A DNA stretch of 64,000 bases, taken from positions 434,001 to 498,000 of the forward strand of contig CAWJXK010000007.1 in NCBI GenBank assembly GCA_963846855.1, read 5' to 3'. The DNA is from CAIWHR01 sp963846855 (GTDB lineage: Bacteria > Pseudomonadota > Gammaproteobacteria > Burkholderiales > Casimicrobiaceae). Under the pieces are notes generated by a model. It was not told the DNA's origin. It saw only the letters and a program-made list of their open reading frames with translations, and made no database searches. Positions 32,023 to 39,882 of this stretch are shown one piece after another (positions within the stretch are counted from its first letter, which is position 1; each line of letters begins with the position of its first letter). A program made the position numbers and the translations under genes.

Positions 32023-34233
32023 ATGGGCTTCGTCCCGGAGCGGCTGCTGCATCGACTGGCCGGCACGCCGCGCTGGCTGACCGGCCTTGCCATCGTCGCC
32101 GTGTTCCTGGTCGAGCCGCTGCTCGACGAGAACCGCCACGCGCTTTCATTTCCGCTTGCCGGCAAGCTCGAGGCGATCGCGTACGACGTGCGGCTCAAGG
32201 CGACGATGCCGGGGACGAAGGACCCGCAGATCGTCATCGTCGACATCGACGAGAAGAGCCTGCGCCGCGAGGGCCACTGGCCTTGGCCGCGCGACAAGCT
32301 CGCGCGCCTTCTCGATCAGCTGTTCGATCGATACGGTGCGCGGCTCGTGGGGTTCGACATCATCTTCCCCGAGACCGACACCTCGAGCGGAAGCGCGGTG
32401 CTCGAGGATCTCGCGCACACGGAACTGCGGCGCGCGCCGGGATTCGACGCGACCGTCGGGAAGCTTCGCAAAGATCTCGACTACGACGCGCGCTTCGCAA
32501 GGGCGATGCAGGGCAGACCGGTCGTGCTCGCCTTCACCTATACGAAGGACGTGCAGCGCGCTGGTACGCTGCCCGCCCCGGTGTTCACCGCCGCGGCGCT
32601 CGGCGGGCACGACATCCCGATCGCCGACGAGAACGGCTACGCGGCAAACCTCGAGATCCTGCAGCGCGCCGCCGCGTCCGCCGGCCACCTCGATCCGCTG
32701 TTCGACTCGGACAACGTGGTCCGCCGCATTCCGCTCGTCAAGCGTTATCAGGGGGCCTTCTATCCGGCGCTCGCCGTGGCGATTGCGCAGGCCGCCGTCG
32801 AAGGCAAGGCGGTCGTCCCGCATTTCGACAGCAACGGCGACCTCGATTCGCTCGATCTCTCCGGGCTCGTCGTGCCGGTCGCGCGCGATGGCACGGCGCT
32901 CGTCCCCTATCGCGGACCGGAGAAGAGTTTCCGCTATTACTCGGCGACCGAGATCCTCGCAGGGACGATTCCCGCCGACGCCTTCACCGGCGCGATCGTG
33001 CTGGTGGGGACGACCGCGAAAGGGCTCTCGGATCTGCGCTCGACGCCGCTCGCGCCCGACTATCCCGGCGTCGAGATCCACGCGAACCTCGTCGCCGGCA
33101 TGCTGAACGAGGAGCTGAAATCGGTGCCCGCCGGGACCACGCAGATCGAAGCGCTGATCATTCTCGTCGCCGGCCTCCTGGTGGTGTTCGCCGTGCCGTG
33201 GCGGCGTCCGCTCTTGGGCGTACTCGGCATCGTCGTCGTGGCCGCCATGGTGATCGGTGCGAACCTGTGGTTCTGGCGGCACGACAACGCTGTCGTCCCG
33301 CTCGCGGCGACGCTCGTGATGCTGCTCGTGCTGCTCATGTGGAACATCATGACCGGATACCTGCGCGAAGCGCGCGCGATCCGGCATCTGTCCGACATGT
33401 TCGGCGAATACGTGCCGCCGGAGCGCGTGAGGCAGATGCGCGAGGCGGGCCGCAGCTTCTCGATGGAGGGCGAGAGCCACGAGCTCTCGGTGCTCTTCAG
33501 CGACGTGCGCAATTTCACGTCGGTGTCGGAGCTCCTGCAGCCGCGCGAGCTGTCGGCGCTGATGAACGCCTACCTGACGCCGATGACCGAGGTGATCCAC
33601 GAGCACCACGGCACCATCGACAAGTACATCGGCGACGCGATCATGGCATTCTGGGGCGCGCCGCTCGCGAACCCGCGGCACGCGCACGATGCGGTCGCGG
33701 CGGCGCTCGCGATGCAGCAGACGATGCGCTCGCTCGCGGCGCCGTTCCGCGAGCGCGGCTGGCCCGAGCTCGAGATCGGGATCGGGCTCAACTCCGGTTT
33801 GATGAGCATCGGCGACATGGGGTCGCGTTTTCGCAAGGCCTACACGGTGCTGGGCGATGCCGTGAATCTCGCGTCCCGCCTCGAAGGCCTCACGAAGGTC
33901 TACGGCGTCGGCATCGTCTGCGGCGAAGCGACGAAGGCGGGCGCGCCGGAATTCGCATGGCGCGAGATCGATCGCGTGCGCGTCAAGGGCAGGGAGCAGC
34001 CGATCTCGATCTGGGAGCCGCTCGGTGCGCCGGGCGAGGCGTCGGCATTTCTCGCGCAATGGAACCAGGCGCTCGCATGCTACCGCGGTGTCGACTTCGC
34101 GGAAGCGCGGGAGAAGTTCGCGGCGCTGGCGCCCTCGACGCTGCGCGATCTCTATGTGGCACGATGCGACGAATTCATCGCTGCGCCGCCGCCCGCCGAT
34201 TGGGACGGTACGACTCGCTTCACGACGAAATAG
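32023..34233 (+). CDS. CHASE2-sensor class III adenylate cyclase
   Basis: 736 residues. Order: one N-terminal membrane helix (about 19-33), periplasmic CHASE2 sensor (about 45-350, with KDPQIVIVDIDEKSL and GFDIIFPE), three membrane helices (about 370-450), then a class III cyclase domain (about 475-665). Catalytic elements seen: metal Asp in LFSDVRNFT, DKYIGDAIMAFWGAP, and the GDAVNLASRLEGL Asn/Arg segment. It should make cAMP in response to an unknown periplasmic signal. It follows an exported Ig-like protein and faces a FecR-domain gene. A protein with two cyclic-nucleotide-binding domains lies 15 kb downstream. Confidence 0.9.
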   Translation: MGFVPERLLHRLAGTPRWLTGLAIVAVFLVEPLLDENRHALSFPLAGKLEAIAYDVRLKATMPGTKDPQIVIVDIDEKSLRREGHWPWPRDKLARLLDQLFDRYGARLVGFDIIFPETDTSSGSAVLEDLAHTELRRAPGFDATVGKLRKDLDYDARFARAMQGRPVVLAFTYTKDVQRAGTLPAPVFTAAALGGHDIPIADENGYAANLEILQRAAASAGHLDPLFDSDNVVRRIPLVKRYQGAFYPALAVAIAQAAVEGKAVVPHFDSNGDLDSLDLSGLVVPVARDGTALVPYRGPEKSFRYYSATEILAGTIPADAFTGAIVLVGTTAKGLSDLRSTPLAPDYPGVEIHANLVAGMLNEELKSVPAGTTQIEALIILVAGLLVVFAVPWRRPLLGVLGIVVVAAMVIGANLWFWRHDNAVVPLAATLVMLLVLLMWNIMTGYLREARAIRHLSDMFGEYVPPERVRQMREAGRSFSMEGESHELSVLFSDVRNFTSVSELLQPRELSALMNAYLTPMTEVIHEHHGTIDKYIGDAIMAFWGAPLANPRHAHDAVAAALAMQQTMRSLAAPFRERGWPELEIGIGLNSGLMSIGDMGSRFRKAYTVLGDAVNLASRLEGLTKVYGVGIVCGEATKAGAPEFAWREIDRVRVKGREQPISIWEPLGAPGEASAFLAQWNQALACYRGVDFAEAREKFAALAPSTLRDLYVARCDEFIAAPPPADWDGTTRFTTK

Positions 34234-34245
34234 CGGGGAGGGGCC

Positions 34246-35751
34246 TCAGCAGCCGCCCGGCCCCGGGCACCTGCGGTATCCGGTCACGCCTTCGATGACG
34301 CCGCCGCCGCGCGTATTGAAGTAGTAGTCGAGACCGATGCCCGCGCCTCCCGGGCCGGCGAAGAAGCCCACGAAATTCCCGGCGACGAGGCCGCGACAGG
34401 CGCTTCCGGTGCACGCCGCATTGCCACCGGGGCCGGCGGTCGAGAACTGTCCGTTGATGATGCTCGCCGTGCCGCCCAGCGTGTACGTCGCGTTGGTGAA
34501 GCCGGCGGCGAGCCCGCTCAACTGCGCCTTCGCGAGATTGAAGTCGACGTTGATGATGCCGGCCGAGATCAGCGTTCCGGTCGCGCCGGTCGCCGAGTCG
34601 GTCGGGTGCGTGCCGCCCACGGGAACATAGGTGACCTGCCCGGAGCTCGGCAGCGACACTGCGACATTGCCGTAGATGTAGTGCAGGTTGCCGCCGTCGT
34701 TGCTCGCGATGCTGCCGTCGGGCAGCTTCTGCCGGATCGTCGATCCCTTGCCTTCCCAGCGGCCCCAGTTGAGCCCGGCGGCGCTGCCGTCGCTGCCGGT
34801 GTCGACGAGCGACGCGCTACCGAGACTGGCCGCCAGGTTGGCATTGACGAAGGAGGTCAGCTCGCCGTTGCCGTTGGTCGAGAGCAGCACTGCCGGATTC
34901 TGCGTCGAGTCGAGCTCGAGCGTGTCGCGGTCCGAGCCGATGACGATCTGCTGCGGCAGGACGTTGGGAACCAGATTGTGGTCCTCGGTCGCCATGTAGG
35001 TGAACGGCGGCACCGGAACGACGGGCAACGCAAGCAGCCAGTCGATCTCCGGAACCTTGACGATCGTGAGGTCGCGCGGCGCCTTCGCGGTCGACGGCGA
35101 TCCGGTGGCAAGATCATCCGAAAGGAACAGCGGCGGCACCAGCCAGCGCTGCGGCGCCTCACCGTCGGGAACGAAGAAGTACTCCCAGGCGCCGTAGTCG
35201 GATGCGCCGAAGCCGTTGGACACCGCGACCTTGCCGTCGAACACCCCGCCATACAGGCCGGACGCGGCGTACTCGGTGCCGTTCCTGCACTGCGACGGCG
35301 CGCAGGCCTGCAATTGATAGTGCGTGCCGCGGATGCCGATGGTCGCCTGCGTCGTCTCCACGCGGTAGGCTTCCTTGTTGACCTTTCCGATCTCGCCGGT
35401 CAGCGTGCGGAATCCGCCGCGCACGAGCCGGAACACGGCAACGTTGGCGTTGTCCTCGCGCCCGTTGTAGACGAACTTCTCGATGCGGAATTCGGAGTCG
35501 GGCTTCAGCGCGACGAGCGCATCGTCGGCGAAGCGCAGCTGCGCATGGCTCTGCGCGCCGGTGACAACGGTGTCGCCGGTGTTGACCGCGGCGCCGGCGA
35601 CGAGGCGGACCCGGTCCGTGCCGCGCACCGCGACCACGTCGCCGACCGCGAGCACGACCTTGCCGGCCGCCTGCGCGAAGGCCGTTCCCGCGAGCGCCAT
35701 GAGGGCGACGAGCAGGAACGACTGCATTGCGGAGCGTAGCGACGTGCGCAT
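34246..35751 (-). CDS. Exported FecR-domain protein
   Basis: 501 residues, signal peptide about 1-27. The FecR/LysM-like domain (about 30-150) shows GKVVLAVGDVVAVRGTDRVR, NTGDTVVTGAQSHAQLRFAD, a DSEFRIEKFVYNG segment and TQATIGIRGTHYQLQACAPS. The last 300 residues are Gly/Ser-rich beta sequence of unknown function ending GYRRCPGPGGC. Such stand-alone FecR proteins commonly neighbour CHASE2 cyclases and TPR/barrel proteins; that is family knowledge and no function is established. It is the second gene after the TPR/barrel protein (11-base gap). ATG 35749-35751 gives the signal peptide directly. Confidence 0.82.
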   Translation of the reverse strand: MRTSLRSAMQSFLLVALMALAGTAFAQAAGKVVLAVGDVVAVRGTDRVRLVAGAAVNTGDTVVTGAQSHAQLRFADDALVALKPDSEFRIEKFVYNGREDNANVAVFRLVRGGFRTLTGEIGKVNKEAYRVETTQATIGIRGTHYQLQACAPSQCRNGTEYAASGLYGGVFDGKVAVSNGFGASDYGAWEYFFVPDGEAPQRWLVPPLFLSDDLATGSPSTAKAPRDLTIVKVPEIDWLLALPVVPVPPFTYMATEDHNLVPNVLPQQIVIGSDRDTLELDSTQNPAVLLSTNGNGELTSFVNANLAASLGSASLVDTGSDGSAAGLNWGRWEGKGSTIRQKLPDGSIASNDGGNLHYIYGNVAVSLPSSGQVTYVPVGGTHPTDSATGATGTLISAGIINVDFNLAKAQLSGLAAGFTNATYTLGGTASIINGQFSTAGPGGNAACTGSACRGLVAGNFVGFFAGPGGAGIGLDYYFNTRGGGVIEGVTGYRRCPGPGGC

Positions 35752-35762
35752 GGGCCGGGTCC

Positions 35763-37121
35763 TCACCTGTACTCGTAGCGAAGCTTCACGGCGACCACCT
35801 GACGCGAGTACGTGTAGAGGTCGATGTTCGAATTGTTCCGGATGTATTGATACTCGCCGCGCACCGACCAGCCGCGCGCGATGAGATAGACGGCGCCGAC
35901 GCCCGCCGTGAAGTTGCGGTCCTGCCGCGTCACGTCGATCAGCGGCACCGGGCCGTCGTAGTCGCTCTGCGCGTACGCGAGCGCCGCATTGAACGCCCAT
36001 AGGGGGTTGGGCGACACCGTCACGTCTGCGGACAGGCCGTAGATATTGCGGCCGAGATCGGGGCGATTCTCGCGATTGTGATCGTCGCCGTACCACGCGC
36101 TGGCATTGAGCACCGGCTGCCAGTTGGTGAGCCACGCCTGCCGGTAGTGCGCGACGAGCGCGAAGAAGTTGGAGTTCCAGACGAAGTTGTCCCCTGCGTA
36201 ATCGAGCCGCGCGAACTGTGGCGCCAGCGAGATCGTCGCCTCGGGCGAGAGCGTGCGCCTCCATTCGAGGCCTGCGCCGGTGCTCGTGCGATATTTGGAG
36301 CCGTCGAGCAGGATTTCCCCGGCGGCGAGCGAAAGCGCGTACCAGTTGCGGTCGGCTTGATAGCTCGCGCCGCCCGCGGCGGCGATATTCGCGAGATTGA
36401 ATTCGCTCGCATCGCCGTAGAAGGTGCCGTTGCCGTTCACCGCGCCGAACAGCGCGACGCCGGGCGCGACCGGATAGCTTCCCTGCGCACCGCCGGCCAG
36501 CCAGCCGAACGCCGAACCCTGGGCCACGCCGGCGGGCGGGACCGTGACGGGACCGAGCAGGGGAAGGCTGATCGCCGCGCTGCCGACGCCGGCGTTGGCA
36601 TTGCTGTCGTAGCCGGCGCCGAGTTCCACGTAGCCCAGTGCGCTCGGCAGATATTGCGCCTCGCGGATCGCGATCGCATCGAGATAACGGTTGATCCCCG
36701 CGATCACCTCTGGCGGCGGATCGAGGCGGGACACGCCCTCGAACTCGGCGCGCGCACGCACGTTGTCGCCCGCGTAGTAATAGGCGCGGGCGAGCTCGAG
36801 CCGCGCACGCGCATCGTTGGGAAATCTGAGGACATAGCGCTCGAGGGCCAGCACGCCCTCCCCGGGGCGGCCCACGTCGACCGCGGCGACGCCGCACCAC
36901 AGCTCGATGGCGGGCTCGGCGTCGGCCTGCGCGTCCAGCGACGCACAGCGGGCATACGCTGCCGCCGAGCGTCCCGCCTCGACATCCGCGCGCAGCTCGT
37001 CCCCCGGCGACGCGCGCGCAGGCGTCGCTTGCAGACACGCGAGCGCGGCCGCGAGCGCCAATCCCCGGCAGCAAGCAGCGGAGGTGGCCGGCGACATCGA
37101 GCGAAGCGTGTCGGGGAGCAT
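35763..37121 (-). CDS. TPR plus outer-membrane beta-barrel protein
   Basis: 452 residues. Signal peptide, then a helical TPR-like part (RLELARAYYYAGDNVRARAE, about 100-150), then a beta-strand-rich part with alternating aromatic strands (YVELGAGYDSNANAGVG, NWYALSLAAGEILLDGSKYR, WSVRGEYQYIRNNS). The layout resembles surface-lipoprotein-assembly-modifier-like (DUF560) proteins, which are outer-membrane barrels. The start is uncertain: ATG 37121 is chosen, ATG 37151 or 37097 are possible. It is first in a two-gene unit with the FecR protein and divergent from the electron-transfer operon. Confidence 0.7.
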   Translation of the reverse strand: MLPDTLRSMSPATSAACCRGLALAAALACLQATPARASPGDELRADVEAGRSAAAYARCASLDAQADAEPAIELWCGVAAVDVGRPGEGVLALERYVLRFPNDARARLELARAYYYAGDNVRARAEFEGVSRLDPPPEVIAGINRYLDAIAIREAQYLPSALGYVELGAGYDSNANAGVGSAAISLPLLGPVTVPPAGVAQGSAFGWLAGGAQGSYPVAPGVALFGAVNGNGTFYGDASEFNLANIAAAGGASYQADRNWYALSLAAGEILLDGSKYRTSTGAGLEWRRTLSPEATISLAPQFARLDYAGDNFVWNSNFFALVAHYRQAWLTNWQPVLNASAWYGDDHNRENRPDLGRNIYGLSADVTVSPNPLWAFNAALAYAQSDYDGPVPLIDVTRQDRNFTAGVGAVYLIARGWSVRGEYQYIRNNSNIDLYTYSRQVVAVKLRYEYR

Positions 37122-37289
37122 GGCGGGCCGGACGGTGGCTCGCCGGATCATAGCAACTGCGATGCGCCGGCGAAAGAGGCGATGCCGTGCGGCGGCGCAC
37201 CGCAGGTGACGATTCGCCGTCGGACGTTTAGACTCGGTGCACGGGCAGGTGCGCGCAAAGCGCCCCTCGTGCCATCGGAGGGAGCGCAG

Positions 37290-38123
37290 ATGCGTCACCG
37301 GTCGCTGCTTGCGTACGCCAACTACCGGCACCTCAAGATCGCCGCCGTCGTTGTCGCGGCGGCGATTGCCGTGTACGCGCTCGACCGTCCCCCGACCGGA
37401 CGCTACGGCGGCACGTGGGTCGGCTACACGCTGGGGACGATCGGTGCCCTGCTAATCGCGTGGCTCGCGTGGTTCGGCGTTCGCAAGCGCCGATACCGGT
37501 CGACGGCCGGCATGCTGCAGGGATGGCTGTCCGCGCACGTCTATCTGGGCACGGCGCTGATCGTCATCGTGACGCTGCACGCCGCGTTCGAGCTCGGATG
37601 GAACGTGCACACGCTGGCCTATGCGCTGATGCTCGGCGTGATCGTCTCGGGCTTCTATGGCGTGTGGGCCTACGTCCGGTACCCGGCGAAGATCACTGAC
37701 GCGCTCGGCGACGACACGCAGGAGTCGCTGCTGCTGAAGATCGCCGACATCGACCGGCAGGCGCGATCGCTCGCGCTGTCGCTCCCGGATGCCGCCAACA
37801 AGCTCGTCATGGCGGCAGCGCAGGGAACGCGGATCGGCGGGACATGGCGCGAGCAGCTCGCCGGACGCGACCCGGAGTGTCCGACCTCCGCCGCTGTCGC
37901 GGGGCTCGCCGCGATCGGCAAGACGCTCGGCGGCGACGCCGCGCGCGTCAATCAACAACTTTTTGCGCTGATGGCGCGCAAGGAGGAGTTGGTCGCGCGG
38001 GCGCGCCGCGCCGTGGCGCTCAAGGCGCGCCTCGACCTCTGGCTCTACGTGCACGTCCCGCTGTCGATCGCGCTTCTGGGCGCGCTCACCGCGCACATCG
38101 TCAGCGTCTTCTTCTACTGGTGA
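37290..38123 (+). CDS. Membrane di-haem b-type cytochrome candidate
   Basis: 277 residues, about five membrane helices (roughly 15-31, 44-63, 81-101, 107-127, 252-275) with a soluble helical domain at 130-250. I do not recognise a named family. Two helices each carry His-X13-His: His83/His97 in SAHVYLGTALIVIVTLHAAF and His255/His269 in VHVPLSIALLGALTAHIVSV. This is the spacing of the two bis-His b haems in cytochrome b of bc complexes, so the protein may bind two haems b and oxidise or reduce quinone. It is the first gene of a seven-gene operon and precedes a decahaem cytochrome by seven bases. GGAGGGAGC precedes the ATG. Confidence 0.65.
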   Translation: MRHRSLLAYANYRHLKIAAVVVAAAIAVYALDRPPTGRYGGTWVGYTLGTIGALLIAWLAWFGVRKRRYRSTAGMLQGWLSAHVYLGTALIVIVTLHAAFELGWNVHTLAYALMLGVIVSGFYGVWAYVRYPAKITDALGDDTQESLLLKIADIDRQARSLALSLPDAANKLVMAAAQGTRIGGTWREQLAGRDPECPTSAAVAGLAAIGKTLGGDAARVNQQLFALMARKEELVARARRAVALKARLDLWLYVHVPLSIALLGALTAHIVSVFFYW

Positions 38124-38130
38124 GCGGGCG

Positions 38131-39882
38131 ATGCGGCTCAGCCTCATCACCGTAACGCGCAGCCGCAAGGGCCTGCCGGTCCGCGCGGCGCGGACGATCG
38201 AGGGCGAATCGTTCGAACTCGGCCGCGCGACGTCGTGCCCGATCTACCTTCCCGATCCGCGCGTCGCGCTGCTGCACGCGACGATATTCGTCGACCGGGG
38301 CGCGATACGACTCGCGACCGTCGGCACCGCGACGATGATGGTGAACGGCCGGCCCGACGCCGAAGCGACGCTCGCACCCGGGGTGCACGTCGAGATCGGG
38401 CCCTATGCGCTCGACGTCGAGACCGCACCCTCGGGCGTGGACCTGGTGCTGTCGGTCGAGCTCGTGCGACCGCTGCCCGACGACCTCGCCGAGATCAGGG
38501 CGCGCTCGCGAACGTCGCTCGAGATGACGCGACTCGCCAAACGCGCGCCGGCCTGGGCGCTGTTGTTGATCGTGCTCGCCGCCTTTCTCGCGATTCCCGT
38601 CATCAACGCCGTGCTGCCGCCGCTGCGCGCCGCGACGGCGAAGATGCCGATCGCGCCCGACCGATCGTGGAATCCCGGCCCGCTCGCTGCAGGACACCAG
38701 GCGTTCGCGCAGGATTGCGCGAAGTGCCACGAGCTGCCGTTCGTGCGCGTGCGCGACCGCACGTGCGTCGGCTGCCACCAGAAGGTCGCCGGACACGTGG
38801 CGGCCGCCGCTGCCGAGGAGCGCCTGTTCGGCAGCGTCCGGTGCGCGACGTGTCACGCCGATCACAAGGGCGCGAACGGACTCGTGCGCATAGATTCCGG
38901 CCTGTGCACCGATTGCCACGCCGATCTCAAGCGCCGCGCTCCGGACACGAAGCTCGGCAACGCGGCCGATTTCGCGAAGGCGCATCCCGAATTCAAGGTG
39001 ACGCTGTGGACGGGCCCCGGCAAGGACGACGTGGTCCGCGTCGTCGAGACCGACAAGACAAACCTCGTCGAGCGCTCGCATCTCCGCTTCCCGCACGACG
39101 AGCACTTGCGGCAGAGCATCCGCAGCCCGAAAGGGAGAGTGAGCCTCGAATGTCGCAGTTGTCACGTGCCCGATGCGAGCGGCAAGGCGTTCGAGCCGAT
39201 CAACATGCAGAAGCATTGCGTGCTGTGCCACACGCTCGAGTTCGAGCCCGCGGTCACGTCGCGCCAGGTGCCGCACGGATCGGTCGACGACGCGATGGTG
39301 ACCATGCAGGAGTTCTATGCAAGCATCGCCCTCAACAACGTCCCGGTCGACGTCATCGACACCGGTGAGATCCGGCGCGACGTTCCGCGGCCGGCCGGCG
39401 CGACCCTTACCGAAGCAGAACGCCAGCGGGCGCTCGCATGGGCGCGCGCGAAAGCGCGCAAGGTCGCGCAGGACCTTTTCGAGGCGCGTGTCTGCATCGT
39501 CTGTCACGAGATCGCCAGGAAGGCCGGCCCGGGCGGTGGAGCCGACATCCTGTGGAGCGTGGCGCCGGTCCACATCGCCACGACGTGGCTGCCCAAGGCG
39601 AGCTTCGACCACGAGCGGCATCGCACGTACAAGTGCTCCGACTGCCACGACAAGGTCGCGCGGTCGACGAAGAGCAGCGACGTCAACATCCCCGACATCG
39701 AGACGTGCCGCGTCTGCCATGCCGGCAACGTACGCGCGGCGAAACGCGAAGTCTCGACCTGCGAGGCGTGCCACGGCTTCCATCTGCCGGGGCATGCGCC
39801 GATGCAGAAGGTTGCGGACCCCGATGCGCGGCACCTTGCGCGCGCCGCGGCAGGGGTGAGCGGACCGGCGGCGGCGCCATGA
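38131..39882 (+). CDS. FHA-domain, membrane-anchored decahaem cytochrome c
   Basis: 583 residues. Residues about 27-95 form an FHA-like domain (Gly31-Arg32, His49, Asn72-Gly73 at the expected positions; the usual Ser before the His is Leu). A single membrane helix (141-161) follows, then a periplasmic part with ten CxxCH motifs: CAKCH 196, CVGCH 212, CATCH 238, CTDCH 259, CRSCH, CVLCH, CIVCH, CSDCH, CRVCH, CEACH. So a cytoplasmic phosphothreonine-binding-type module is linked to a periplasmic electron conduit. It lies between a b-type cytochrome and an HbpS-like lipoprotein; its stop overlaps the next start. Confidence 0.85.
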   Translation: MRLSLITVTRSRKGLPVRAARTIEGESFELGRATSCPIYLPDPRVALLHATIFVDRGAIRLATVGTATMMVNGRPDAEATLAPGVHVEIGPYALDVETAPSGVDLVLSVELVRPLPDDLAEIRARSRTSLEMTRLAKRAPAWALLLIVLAAFLAIPVINAVLPPLRAATAKMPIAPDRSWNPGPLAAGHQAFAQDCAKCHELPFVRVRDRTCVGCHQKVAGHVAAAAAEERLFGSVRCATCHADHKGANGLVRIDSGLCTDCHADLKRRAPDTKLGNAADFAKAHPEFKVTLWTGPGKDDVVRVVETDKTNLVERSHLRFPHDEHLRQSIRSPKGRVSLECRSCHVPDASGKAFEPINMQKHCVLCHTLEFEPAVTSRQVPHGSVDDAMVTMQEFYASIALNNVPVDVIDTGEIRRDVPRPAGATLTEAERQRALAWARAKARKVAQDLFEARVCIVCHEIARKAGPGGGADILWSVAPVHIATTWLPKASFDHERHRTYKCSDCHDKVARSTKSSDVNIPDIETCRVCHAGNVRAAKREVSTCEACHGFHLPGHAPMQKVADPDARHLARAAAGVSGPAAAP

